24,318 nt of DNA from Anaerolineae bacterium (GTDB lineage Bacteria; Chloroflexota; Anaerolineae; JACIWP01): contig JACIWP010000007.1 in NCBI GenBank assembly GCA_014360855.1, forward strand, positions 1 through 24,318, read 5' to 3'. Below the pieces are notes generated by a model. The model was not told where the DNA came from. It worked only from the letters and a program-made list of their open reading frames with translations, and did no database searches. The position numbers and the translations under genes were made by a program. This document shows positions 14,253-22,378 of the stretch, one piece after another. How positions within the stretch are numbered: position 1 is the stretch's first letter; every line of letters begins with the position of its first letter.

Positions 14253-16667
14253 ATGGAAGGAACAGAGGTCCAGAAGAAGCAGGCCGCCATTCCAGTGCTG
14301 GGGATGACCTGTGCCAACTGCGCCATCACGATCGAGCGCAATCTGAAGCGCACCGCCGGCGTCGAAACCGCCAGCGTCAACTTCGCCCTGGAACGCGCCC
14401 AGGTGGTGTATGACCCGGCCAGCGTGGATACGCGGCTCCTGGTTCAGCGCGTGCGCGATGCCGGCTATGACGTGGCCACCGGCCTGGTGACCCTGCCGGT
14501 GCAGGGCATGTCGGACGCCGGCTCTGCCGCAAAGGTGGAGGAACTGCTCGCGCGGCTGGACGGGGTGCTGGAGGTGCAAGCAGACGCGTCGGCCGGCCAG
14601 GTCCAGGTGCGCTATATCCCCGGCCTGGCCGCCATCAGCACCATGAAACGGGTGCTGGAGGAGGCCGGCTACCGCCTGCCCTCGACCGCGGCGCTGGAAG
14701 AGGCCGCCGAGGATGTGGAAAGCCAGGCACGCCAACAGGAGATCGAGCGCCAGCGCCGCCTGCTCATCATCGGCCTGATTTTCACCGTGCCGGTGTTTCT
14801 GCTCAGCATCCTGCCGGACCTCGGGCTTCTGCCCGATTTCGCCGCCCGGAAATATATCCTGCTGGCACTGACCATCCCGGTGCAGTTCTACGTGGGCCGG
14901 CAGTTCTATGCCGGCGCCTACCGCTCCCTGCGCGCCGGCAGTGCCAACATGGACGTGCTCATCGCCCTGGGCTCCAGCGCGGCGTTCCTCTACAGCCTGG
15001 CCACCACCTTCCTCATCCCCGGCCATGTCTACTACGACACCGCGGCCGTCATCATCACCCTGATTGTGCTGGGCAAGTTCCTGGAGGCGCGCGCCAAGGG
15101 ACATACCTCGGAGGCGATCCGCCGGCTCATGGACCTGCGCCCGAAAACCGCCCGCCTCCTGCGCGACGGCGAGGAGGTGGAAATCCCCGCTTCCCAGGTG
15201 CAGGTGGGCGATTGGGTCGTGGTGCGGCCGGGAGAGCGCATCCCGGTGGACGGCATCGTGGTGGAGGGCCAGTCAGCGGTGGACGAGTCCATGCTGACCG
15301 GCGAGAGCCTGCCGGTGCAGAAGGGTGTGGGCGCCGAGGTCATCGGCGGGACGGTGAACCGGGAGGGCCGGCTGGTAGTCGAAGCGACCCGCGTCGGCGC
15401 CGAGACGGCGCTGGCGAACATCGTCCGGCTGGTCCAGCAGGCGCAGGGCACCAAAGCTCCTGTCCAGCACCTGGCCGACCGGGTGGCGGCCGTGTTTGTG
15501 CCGGTGGTCGTCGCCATCGCCGTGCTTACCTTCGCCGGCTGGATGCTGGCCGGCGCCGGCTTCACCCGCGCCTTCTTCACCATGGTGGCGGTGCTGGTCA
15601 TCGCCTGCCCCTGCGCGCTCGGCCTGGCCACCCCTACCGCCGTCATGGTCGGCACGGGAAAGGGCGCCCAAATGGGCGTGCTCATCAAGTCCGGGGAGGC
15701 GCTGGAACGGCTGGCGAAGCTGGACGCGGTGGTGCTGGACAAGACCGGCACCATCACCCTGGGCCGGCCGGCGGTGACCGACATCCTGCCAATTTCTGAG
15801 AACGGTGCGGACGCGGAGGAACTGCTCTCCCTGGCCGCGAGCGTTGAGCAGAACAGCGAGCATCCCGTGGGACAGGCGGTGGTGGCGCGCGCCCGCGAGG
15901 AAATGCTCCCCCTGCGAAAGCCGGACACCTTCTCCGCGGTGCCGGGGCGCGGCGTCATTGCCTCGTTCGACGGCAGTACGGTGATGATCGGTTCGCCGGC
16001 CTATCTGGAGGGCGAGGGCATTGACCTAAGGCCGGCGCGTGGGCTTCTGGAAACGCTCGAGAGCCAGGGCAAGACCGCCATCGTGGCAGCGCGCGATCGG
16101 CAGGTATTGGGAGTCATCGGCATCGCTGATACCATTCGCCCAGAAGCGCCGGAGGTCATCCGGAAACTGCGGGAGGCCGGCATCGAACCCATCATGCTGA
16201 CCGGTGACAATGCCCGCACCGCTCGTGCTGTGGCCCAACAGGTCGGCATCGAGAGGGTACTGGCGGAGGTCCTGCCGGCGCAGAAATCGGAGGCCGTCCG
16301 CCAGTTGCAGGCGCAAGGGTTGAAGGTCGCCATGGTGGGCGATGGGGTGAACGATGCGCCGGCGCTGGCGCAGGCCGATGTCGGCATCGCCATGGGCTCC
16401 GGCACCGATATCGCCATGGAGGCCGGCGATGTGACGTTGATGGCCGGCAATCTGCAAGCCCTGTGGCGGGCGATACTGCTGGCGCGGCGCACCATGCGCA
16501 CCATCCAGCAGAACCTGTTCTGGGCCTTCTTCTACAACACCATCCTGATCCCGGTGGCGGCGCTGGGCCTCGTCAATCCCATGCTGGCCGCCGGCGCCAT
16601 GGCCTTCAGCTCCATCTTTGTGGTGACCAACAGCCTACGCCTGCGGCGCGCCCGCATCGCCGAATAA
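14253..16667 (+). CDS. copA: Cu(I)-exporting P-type ATPase CopA
   Basis: The 804-residue P1B-1 ATPase pumps Cu(I) out of the cytoplasm. The N-terminus carries one functional HMA domain (GMTCANC, C20 and C23). A second HMA-like repeat follows at about 78-145, where the site reads GMSDAGS and both cysteines are lost. Core motifs are TGES (349-352), the intramembrane CPC (C452, C454), the phosphorylated Asp in DKTGT (D496), SEHPVGQA in the nucleotide domain and GDGVNDAP (D697). The last two helices contain YN and MAFSS, the Cu(I)-specific residues. ATG 14253 has AAGGGG seven bases upstream; GTG 14226 (overlapping the copZ stop) and ATG 14247 are alternatives. Co-transcription with copZ is near certain, and a strong terminator follows. 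Confidence 0.96.
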   Translation: MEGTEVQKKQAAIPVLGMTCANCAITIERNLKRTAGVETASVNFALERAQVVYDPASVDTRLLVQRVRDAGYDVATGLVTLPVQGMSDAGSAAKVEELLARLDGVLEVQADASAGQVQVRYIPGLAAISTMKRVLEEAGYRLPSTAALEEAAEDVESQARQQEIERQRRLLIIGLIFTVPVFLLSILPDLGLLPDFAARKYILLALTIPVQFYVGRQFYAGAYRSLRAGSANMDVLIALGSSAAFLYSLATTFLIPGHVYYDTAAVIITLIVLGKFLEARAKGHTSEAIRRLMDLRPKTARLLRDGEEVEIPASQVQVGDWVVVRPGERIPVDGIVVEGQSAVDESMLTGESLPVQKGVGAEVIGGTVNREGRLVVEATRVGAETALANIVRLVQQAQGTKAPVQHLADRVAAVFVPVVVAIAVLTFAGWMLAGAGFTRAFFTMVAVLVIACPCALGLATPTAVMVGTGKGAQMGVLIKSGEALERLAKLDAVVLDKTGTITLGRPAVTDILPISENGADAEELLSLAASVEQNSEHPVGQAVVARAREEMLPLRKPDTFSAVPGRGVIASFDGSTVMIGSPAYLEGEGIDLRPARGLLETLESQGKTAIVAARDRQVLGVIGIADTIRPEAPEVIRKLREAGIEPIMLTGDNARTARAVAQQVGIERVLAEVLPAQKSEAVRQLQAQGLKVAMVGDGVNDAPALAQADVGIAMGSGTDIAMEAGDVTLMAGNLQALWRAILLARRTMRTIQQNLFWAFFYNTILIPVAALGLVNPMLAAGAMAFSSIFVVTNSLRLRRARIAE

Positions 16668-16671
16668 AAAC

Positions 16672-16707
16672 AAAGCTCCTGCGGGTCTCTCCTCGCAGGG
16701 GCTTTTT
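16672..16707. terminator. Bidirectional terminator between copA and gyrB
   Basis: A 12-bp stem, AAAGCTCCTGCG (16672-16683) with CGCAGGGGCTTT (16694-16705), has one wobble and is followed by T5 on the plus strand. On the minus strand the same hairpin is followed by TTTGTTTTTATT. It therefore serves both convergent genes. Confidence 0.88.
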
Positions 16708-16714
16708 GTACGGG

Positions 16715-16798
16715 CTAAATATCCAGATTGCGCACCTTTTTGGCGTGCGTCTGGATGAAGCGGGTGCGGGGCGGCACACTGCTCCCCATCAACATGTC
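16715..16798 (-). pseudogene. gyrB: Frameshifted C-terminal end of gyrB
   Basis: Read in the frame one base off from the gyrB body, this 84-base stretch encodes DMLMGSSVPPRTRFIQ and then THAKKVRNLDI and a stop. That is the canonical end of bacterial GyrB. Adding one A to the plus-strand AA at 16799-16800 (one T in the coding strand) would restore ADRTFDMLMG and a full-length protein. The terminator sits 7 nt beyond this stop, consistent with it being the true gene end. Confidence 0.9.
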
Positions 16799-18627
16799 AA
16801 GGTGCGGTCCGCCGCCGCCGCATCCTCGATGGTCACCTGCAGCAAGATGCGGTTCTCGGGGTTCATGGTAGTCTCCCAGAGCTGTTCCGGGTTCATCTCC
16901 CCCAGACCTTTATAGCGCTGGATGGTGATGTTCTTACCCTTGAGCTGTTTGACCAGCGCCTCTTTCTCCGCCTCAGAGTAGGCGTAGTATTTCTCCTTGC
17001 CGGCGGTGATGAGGTAGAGCGGCGGCTGGGCGATGTACAGGTGGCCGTTGGTGATGAGCGGCTCCATGTAGCGGAAGAACAGGGTCAGCAAAAGGGTGCG
17101 GATGTGCGAGCCGTCCACGTCCGCATCGGTCATGATGATGATGCGACCGTAGCGCAGATTCTTGAGGTCGAACTGGTCGCCGACGCCGGCGCCAATGGCG
17201 GTGATGAGCGCCCGCACCTCCTTATTGTCCAGGATTTTGTCCAGGCGCGCCTTCTCGACGTTGAGGATTTTGCCGCGCAGAGGCAGGATGGCCTGGAAGC
17301 GGCGGTCGCGTCCCTGCTTGGCGGAGCCGCCGGCGGAATCCCCCTCCACGATGTACAGCTCCGTCTTCATCGGGTCGCGCTCGGAGCAGTCGGCCAGCTT
17401 GCCCGGCAGGGTCATGCTCTCCAGGGCGCTCTTGCGGATGACCAGATCGCGCGCCTTGCGGGCGGCCTCGCGTGCCCGCGCCGAGGTCAAGCACTTTTGG
17501 ATAATGGCGCGGGCGGCCTGCGGGTTCTCCTCCAGGAAGGCGGAGAAGGCCTCACCGATGACCGATTCGACCTGTCCCTTGACCTCGGCGTTGCCCAGCT
17601 TGGCCTTGGTCTGGGACTCGAACTGCGGGTCCGTCAGCTTCACGCTGAGGATGGCGGTCAGGCCCTCCCGCACGTCATCGCCGGTGAAGTTGGCGTCGGA
17701 ATCCTTCAGCAGACCGTTGCGCCGGCCGTAATCGTTCAGCGTGCGCGTCAGCGCGGCGCGGAAGCCGGTGACGTGGGTGCCGCCGTCCACCGTGTTGATG
17801 TTGTTGGCAAAGGCGAACATGGATTCCGCGAAGCCGTCCGTATATTGGATGGCGGCCTCGACTTCCGTGCCGTTAATCTGCCGGCAGACGTAGAAAGGTT
17901 CGTGGAGCACCTTGCGGTTTTTGTTCAGGAAGCGCACGAAAGAGGCCACCCCGCCCTCGAAGTAAAAGCTCTTCTCCACCGGCAGGCCCTCGCCGCGCTC
18001 GTCGCGGAAGTAAATGAAGAGGCCGCGCGTCAGGAACGCCATCTCGCGGAAGCGCTGGGCCAGGGTATCGAAGCGGTAGTCCAGCGATTTGAAGATGGTG
18101 CGGTCCGGCAGGAAGGTGATGGTGGTGCCGGTGCCTTCCGCCGGCCCCAGCTCCTCCACCGGCGTGACCGGCACGCCGCGCTCGTAGCGCTGGCGGTAGA
18201 GCCGGCCGTCGCGCCGCACCTCGGCCACCAGCCATTCCGACAGCGCGTTCACAGCCGATACGCCCACGCCGTGCAGGCCGGAGGCAACCTTGTACCCTCC
18301 ACTGCCGAACTTGCCGCCGGCATGCAGCATGGTCATCACCACCTCCAGCGCCGATTTGCCGGTCTGGGGGTGGATGTCCACCGGGATACCGCGGCCGTTA
18401 TCCTCGACGGTGACCGAGTTATCGGCATGGATGATGATATTGATGCGGTTGCAGGCGCCGGCCAGTGCCTCGTCCACGGCATTGTCCACCACCTCATAGA
18501 CCAGGTGGTGCAGGCCGCGCACATCGGTGGAGCCGATGTACATACCTGGGCGCCGGCGTACCGCCTCCAACCCTTCCAGCACCTGAATGGCACTGGCGTC
18601 GTAGGTCTGCGATGTCTGATCCGTCAC
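16789..18627 (-). CDS. gyrB: DNA gyrase subunit B, C-terminus altered by a frameshift
   Basis: GyrB provides the ATPase of DNA gyrase. Residues 1-220 form the GHKL domain: EAVRRRPGMYIGS, the Mg/ATP site YEVVDNAVDEALAG, EDNGRGIPV and GLHGVGVSAVNALS. The TOPRIM segments are YIVEGDSAGGSAKQGRDR and IIIMTDADVDGSHI, and the C-terminal QRYKGLGEMNPEQLWETTM is intact. The frame then reads EDAAAADRTLTC and stops at 16789, whereas GyrB proteins normally continue. The missing end is encoded in the next frame (separate entry). The start is GTG 18627 behind GGAGAG; its GTGA overlaps the upstream gene's stop by 4 nt. ParE is a less likely reading. Without the shift the product would be about 637 residues. 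Confidence 0.96.
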   Translation of the reverse strand: MTDQTSQTYDASAIQVLEGLEAVRRRPGMYIGSTDVRGLHHLVYEVVDNAVDEALAGACNRINIIIHADNSVTVEDNGRGIPVDIHPQTGKSALEVVMTMLHAGGKFGSGGYKVASGLHGVGVSAVNALSEWLVAEVRRDGRLYRQRYERGVPVTPVEELGPAEGTGTTITFLPDRTIFKSLDYRFDTLAQRFREMAFLTRGLFIYFRDERGEGLPVEKSFYFEGGVASFVRFLNKNRKVLHEPFYVCRQINGTEVEAAIQYTDGFAESMFAFANNINTVDGGTHVTGFRAALTRTLNDYGRRNGLLKDSDANFTGDDVREGLTAILSVKLTDPQFESQTKAKLGNAEVKGQVESVIGEAFSAFLEENPQAARAIIQKCLTSARAREAARKARDLVIRKSALESMTLPGKLADCSERDPMKTELYIVEGDSAGGSAKQGRDRRFQAILPLRGKILNVEKARLDKILDNKEVRALITAIGAGVGDQFDLKNLRYGRIIIMTDADVDGSHIRTLLLTLFFRYMEPLITNGHLYIAQPPLYLITAGKEKYYAYSEAEKEALVKQLKGKNITIQRYKGLGEMNPEQLWETTMNPENRILLQVTIEDAAAADRTLTC

Positions 18628-19667
18628 AAACCCTCTCCTTCGTCGTTATTATTATCCTGGTTTTGCGGGGGAAACTGGCCCTCCTGCCATCGGCGCCAGG
18701 CCAGCAGAGCGGCCTGCTGTTGGGTCTGCCAGCGCTTGAACCGATCCAGATAGAAAATGAAGCTGGCAGCCACCAGACCGGTGCTGATAAAGGCGTTGGC
18801 CAGGATGGCGAAAGCCGTCCCCCACGGGGAAAATGTCAACTGCTTCCAGATGAGCGACATGCCCACGCTGATGACCTGGATCAAGATGATCAAGCCCAGC
18901 GCCGGCCAGAAATTGCGCAGTACCACGTTGGCGCTGTTCCACATGGCCCGCAGGATGTGCGCACCGTTGAGGACGATGGAATCCACGGCGAAAAAGAGAT
19001 ACACCGCCATCCATACGCCCACAGCGAGCATCAGTAAGGAAAACAAGTTCAACGTAGCCATGCCCACCGATGGGTTCACCAGCGCCAGCAGGCCGCCCAA
19101 CAGCATGAGCGGCACACTGAACATCAAGGCGACCAGCAGGATGATGAGCAGGAAGAGCAGGAGCTGTGCCCAGGTGGAGAGCACCAGCCGGCCGAAAGGC
19201 CTGCGGGGCGCTCCCGGCTCAAACTCCTGGAGCACCGCACTGCCGACGCCGACCACGTATACGCTGGACAGCAGGACGCCCACTACCACTAGGGCGAACG
19301 CCAGCCCCAAGGCCTGCAGGGCCGTGCCCACCTGGATGACGCCGGCGGTGATGGGCGCGGCCAATCCGCCGGGCGCCACGGCCGCGATCAGGCTCGGGAT
19401 GCCCGGAATGCCCCAGGCCAGCAGAATCCACAGGTTGGCCCGTGCGAGCTGGTCCAGCAGATATTGGATTTGCTGTAGCGCGCCGGCCGCTTCCTGGCCG
19501 AGTTGAGCCGGCGGATTGATGGCCACGGAAAGGTCCCGCACCACACCCGCCACCCCTAACCGCGGCCCCATCCATAGGAACAGGTCCAGCAAGACCGGGA
19601 TCGCCAGGAGCCACCAGCGGCGCGCAATGACGCGATAACCGGCCGACAGGGTATCAATGACGCCCAT
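18624..19667 (-). CDS. Uncharacterised seven-helix membrane protein
   Basis: I do not recognise a named family. The 347-residue protein has about seven long hydrophobic helices from residue 18 to about 310. A short basic N-terminus (SAGYRVIARRWW) and a polar C-terminal tail (FKRWQTQQQAALLAWRR, then an Asn/Asp/Glu-rich end) probably face the cytoplasm. The overall look resembles the loosely defined glycerophosphodiester-phosphodiesterase-membrane-domain/DUF-type integral membrane proteins, without a catalytic motif. The stop TGA overlaps the GTG start of gyrB by 4 nt, so the two are translationally coupled and share a transcript from the promoter at 19697-19705. ATG 19667 has AAAGGAG about 11 bases upstream. 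Confidence 0.8.
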   Translation of the reverse strand: MGVIDTLSAGYRVIARRWWLLAIPVLLDLFLWMGPRLGVAGVVRDLSVAINPPAQLGQEAAGALQQIQYLLDQLARANLWILLAWGIPGIPSLIAAVAPGGLAAPITAGVIQVGTALQALGLAFALVVVGVLLSSVYVVGVGSAVLQEFEPGAPRRPFGRLVLSTWAQLLLFLLIILLVALMFSVPLMLLGGLLALVNPSVGMATLNLFSLLMLAVGVWMAVYLFFAVDSIVLNGAHILRAMWNSANVVLRNFWPALGLIILIQVISVGMSLIWKQLTFSPWGTAFAILANAFISTGLVAASFIFYLDRFKRWQTQQQAALLAWRRWQEGQFPPQNQDNNNDEGEGL

Positions 19668-19696
19668 AATCTTCTGCGCTCCTTTCCCATCTCATT

Positions 19697-19705
19697 ATTG
19701 TACCA
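19697..19705 (-). promoter_or_regulatory. Extended -10 promoter for the membrane protein-gyrB transcript
   Basis: On the minus strand TGGTACAAT (19705-19697) is an extended -10 element (TGn plus TACAAT). No good -35 box is visible at the right distance. The start site would lie around 19690, roughly 20 nt before the start codon. Confidence 0.5.
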
Positions 19706-19749
19706 CAAAAGGGGAGGAAAGGGAAAAGCGTCGGCCAGCCTTTCCCGCT

Positions 19750-19778
19750 TTGGCGCCCGCCCCATGGTATGATATAAT
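19750..19778 (+). promoter_or_regulatory. Strong promoter of the propeller gene
   Basis: TTGGCG (19750-19755), a 17-base spacer and a consensus TATAAT (19773-19778) preceded by TGA (extended -10) form the best promoter in the window. The leader to the start codon is about 74 nt. Confidence 0.7.
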
Positions 19779-19858
19779 GAACATGTTGCCGCCGGCTGTT
19801 CCCTGACCAGGCCGGCGCAACACCGGAGGAACTCTTACCAAAGGAGCTGTATCATTCC

Positions 19859-22084
19859 ATGGGCTTGAACTGGAAGCGACCTGCCCTGGGGCTGGGCATT
19901 CTGCTACTTCTGCTGGCCGGCCTGGGAATGTCCCTCTTTCCCCTCGCCGGCCGTGCCCAGGGCGAGGCATGGGCGCCGCTGACCCAGGGGCTGTGGGGCG
20001 GCGTGATCCGAACGTTGGCGGTTTCCCCCCAATTCGCGCAGGACCGAACCCTCTTCGCCGGCACTGAGGCCGGTGGGGTCTACCGCTCCCTGAACGCCGG
20101 CGATTCCTGGAAGGCTGTCAACCAGGGACTGACAGACCTGCACATCCGCTCCATGGCCATCTCGCCGCGCTTTTCCACGGACCGCACCCTGTTTGTCGGC
20201 ACAGAAAGCGGCCGGCTCTTCCGCTCCACCGATGCCGGCGCTACCTGGCAGGAACTCGCCAGCCCCTCATCCATGCCGCTGACCGCCATCGGGCTGTCCC
20301 CGCAGTATCCGACAGACCCTACCATCGTGCTGGGGTTTCTCAACGCCGGCATCTTCGTCTCCTATGACAACGGCGCCCATTGGGTCAACACCATGTGGCA
20401 CCGCCGGGCGGTGGTCAAGTTCCTTTTCTCGCCGCAGTACGCCAGTGACCGCACCATCTGGGCGGTCATCACCTGGGGCGGCATTTATCGCTCCACCGAC
20501 GCCGGCGCCACCTGGACCCTGCAGACGGAAGGGCTGGTCAACAACGATTTCACCTCGCTGGTGCTGACGCCGGCGACAGCCGGCCGCACCCTCATCGCCA
20601 GCACCCAGCATCACGGTCTGTACCGCTCGGTCAATGAGGGGAATACCTGGGAGCCTATGCCGGCCGGCGGGCTGGATACCTGGGCCGTGCGGGACCTGGC
20701 TATCTCACCAGGCTTTGGACAGGGTGTCGACCGCCGGCTCTATGCCGCCACCTGGAAAGGGGTATACGCCTCCACGGACGGCGGGGCATCCTGGACCAGC
20801 CTGAGCAACGGCATCAGCGAGACGCTGGACAGCATCAACGTCCTGGCCATTTCGCCGAATTTCTCCGTGGACAACACGCTGTTCGCCGGCAGTGAGGGGG
20901 GAGGCGTCTTTAAAACCACCACGGCGGCGGCGCGCTGGGCGCCGGCCAGCACCGGCCTGGCCAACGTCAGCGTGGGCAGTATCGCTCTGGCGCCGAATTA
21001 CGCCTCCAGCCCCCTGATCATGGTGGGCAGTGATCATTCCGGCCTGTTTCGTTCGTCGAATGCCGGCGCGTCCTGGTCCCAACTCATCTCTGCGGAAATG
21101 GGGGCGGAGATCAGCGTCGTGGCATTCTCCCCCTCCTTCGCCTCCGACCGGCTCATCCTGGTGGGCACGCCGGAGCGCGGGCTGTTCCGCTCGACCGATG
21201 CCGGCACTACCTGGTCGCCGGCCAATGCCGGCCTGGAGAACCTGAGCATCGCGGACATCGCCTTCGCGCCGGACTTTGCGGCGACGCGCTGTATCCTGGT
21301 GGCCACTGCCGGCGGCATCTTCCGCTCGACCGATGCCGGCGAACATTGGATGCGGAGCGGCAGTGGCCCGAGCATGGTCACGAAGCTGGTCTTCTCGCCG
21401 GCGTACAGCCGCGACCGCACCGTCTTCGCCGCCACCCAGTTCTCCGGCCTCTACAAGTCCACGGACGGCGGATGGACATGGAACACACCGGGACAGGCGG
21501 GTTCGCTGGTGGGCCTGAACACCGTGGCCGTTTCCCCGCGCTATGAGGTGGATAACACGCTCTTCGCCGGCGGCGAAAGCCCCATCGGCCTGCGCAAGTC
21601 CATGGACGGCGGGAATTCGTGGGTGAATGTGAGCCCCTTCCCCGGGGCCGCCGTGCGGGCGCTGGTGCTGGCGCCGGACTGGCCGGCCGGTCCGCTGTAC
21701 GTTGGCACCAATGCCGGCGTATACGTCAGCCGCAACGGCGGCGTGAGCTGGCAAAACATCAGCGATTCCGCTTGGCAGGGGGTGTCCGTCGGAGCGCTGG
21801 CCCTGGCGCCGAATTATCCCGCCAACCCGGTGCTCCTGGCCGGGACGCGCGGCCTGGGGATATGGCAGTATTACCCCGGCCTGCCGGCCGGCAGTCCCAC
21901 GCCGACCGCGACCTGGACGCCGAGCGCGACCGCCAGCCCGACGCCGACCATGACCTTTACGCCGACGGCGACCCAGCCGGCGTCCCCCACCCCGACCGCC
22001 ACCGCCACGGCGACCGCCACCAGTTCGTCGACGCCATCCCTGCCGCCGCGTGCCTGGCTGCCCATCTTGGGCCGGGGTGAATAA
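19859..22084 (+). CDS. Secreted Asp-box (BNR/sortilin-like) beta-propeller protein
   Basis: The 741-residue protein starts with an export signal: basic MGLNWKR, a Leu-rich core, then AGRAQGEAW with a probable signal-peptidase site near residue 33. The body is a repeat of about 45-55 residues of the form (L)AISPxFxxDRTLFAGTxxGGVYRSTDAGATW. I count 13 Asp boxes, e.g. STDAGATW, SYDNGAHW, STDGGASW and SMDGGNSW, one of them degenerate (TTTAAARW). A final GTRGLGIWQYY repeat lacks the box, so 14 blades, or two seven-bladed propellers, are plausible. A linker of Thr/Pro/Ala repeats (PTPTATWTPSATASPTPT and similar) follows, ending AWLPILGRGE. The fold suggests carbohydrate or protein binding; no glycosidase catalytic residues are evident. 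AAAGGAG lies 12 bases before ATG 19859. Confidence 0.88.
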   Translation: MGLNWKRPALGLGILLLLLAGLGMSLFPLAGRAQGEAWAPLTQGLWGGVIRTLAVSPQFAQDRTLFAGTEAGGVYRSLNAGDSWKAVNQGLTDLHIRSMAISPRFSTDRTLFVGTESGRLFRSTDAGATWQELASPSSMPLTAIGLSPQYPTDPTIVLGFLNAGIFVSYDNGAHWVNTMWHRRAVVKFLFSPQYASDRTIWAVITWGGIYRSTDAGATWTLQTEGLVNNDFTSLVLTPATAGRTLIASTQHHGLYRSVNEGNTWEPMPAGGLDTWAVRDLAISPGFGQGVDRRLYAATWKGVYASTDGGASWTSLSNGISETLDSINVLAISPNFSVDNTLFAGSEGGGVFKTTTAAARWAPASTGLANVSVGSIALAPNYASSPLIMVGSDHSGLFRSSNAGASWSQLISAEMGAEISVVAFSPSFASDRLILVGTPERGLFRSTDAGTTWSPANAGLENLSIADIAFAPDFAATRCILVATAGGIFRSTDAGEHWMRSGSGPSMVTKLVFSPAYSRDRTVFAATQFSGLYKSTDGGWTWNTPGQAGSLVGLNTVAVSPRYEVDNTLFAGGESPIGLRKSMDGGNSWVNVSPFPGAAVRALVLAPDWPAGPLYVGTNAGVYVSRNGGVSWQNISDSAWQGVSVGALALAPNYPANPVLLAGTRGLGIWQYYPGLPAGSPTPTATWTPSATASPTPTMTFTPTATQPASPTPTATATATATSSSTPSLPPRAWLPILGRGE

Positions 22085-22114
22085 CAAAAAGCCCGCCGGC
22101 CGGCGGGCTTTTTG
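22085..22114. terminator. Perfect 30-bp palindromic bidirectional terminator
   Basis: Bases 22085-22114 are an exact palindrome: CAAAAAGCCCGCCGG followed by its reverse complement. The GC-rich stem is flanked by A5 and T5, so it terminates in both directions. It starts 1 base after the propeller stop codon and ends 1 base before the tRNA-Glu CCA on the other strand. Confidence 0.92.
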
Positions 22115-22115
22115 C

Positions 22116-22192
22116 TGGTAGCGCATGGGGGATTCGAACCCCCGATCTTCGCCTTGAGAGGGCGATGTCCTAGGCCGCTAGACGAATGCGCC
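22116..22192 (-). tRNA. tRNA-Glu (anticodon CTC)
   Basis: The minus strand folds into a complete 77-nt cloverleaf. The acceptor GGCGCAT pairs with ATGCGCT (a G-U at the end). The D arm is GTCTAGCGGCCTAGGAC, the anticodon stem TCGCC/GGCGA encloses loop CTCTCAA (anticodon CTC, reading GAG codons), and the T stem GGGGG/CCCCC encloses TTCGAAT. Discriminator A and an encoded CCA follow. A promoter at 22209-22237 and a terminator 1 base downstream make it an independent unit. Confidence 0.97.
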
Positions 22193-22208
22193 ATATCGTT
22201 ACAGACAA

Positions 22209-22237
22209 AATATAACCAAGCAGGGGCAATTTGTCAA
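22209..22237 (-). promoter_or_regulatory. Promoter of tRNA-Glu
   Basis: On the minus strand TTGACA (22237-22232) and TATATT (22214-22209) are separated by exactly 17 bases, the consensus layout expected for a strongly expressed tRNA. The start site would lie around 22202, about 10 nt before the mature 5' end. Confidence 0.8.
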
Positions 22238-22378
22238 ATCGAGGCACTGCTTGCGCCAAGCGGGGAGGGATTGCCTTATCCCCCGGTCCCCCACGCCGGC
22301 AAGAAAGGGGAATATCAACTTACATCGGACAGCCAGTAGGGAAATATCCGGCCGGGAGGCCGCTTGAGGAAACCCACC

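Noticed and set aside
17041..18753. Plus-strand open frame of 570 codons opposite gyrB
   Set aside because: It is a shadow of gyrB codon usage; the protein is low-complexity Ala/Val/Gly/His with no motif.
20000..21870. Repeated DNA segments that could suggest a CRISPR or tandem repeat array
   Set aside because: The repeats are in frame, degenerate and encode Asp-box propeller blades.
20705..22126. Minus-strand open frame of 473 codons opposite the propeller gene
   Set aside because: Its repeats mirror the Asp-box repeats on the other strand, and it runs into the palindromic terminator.
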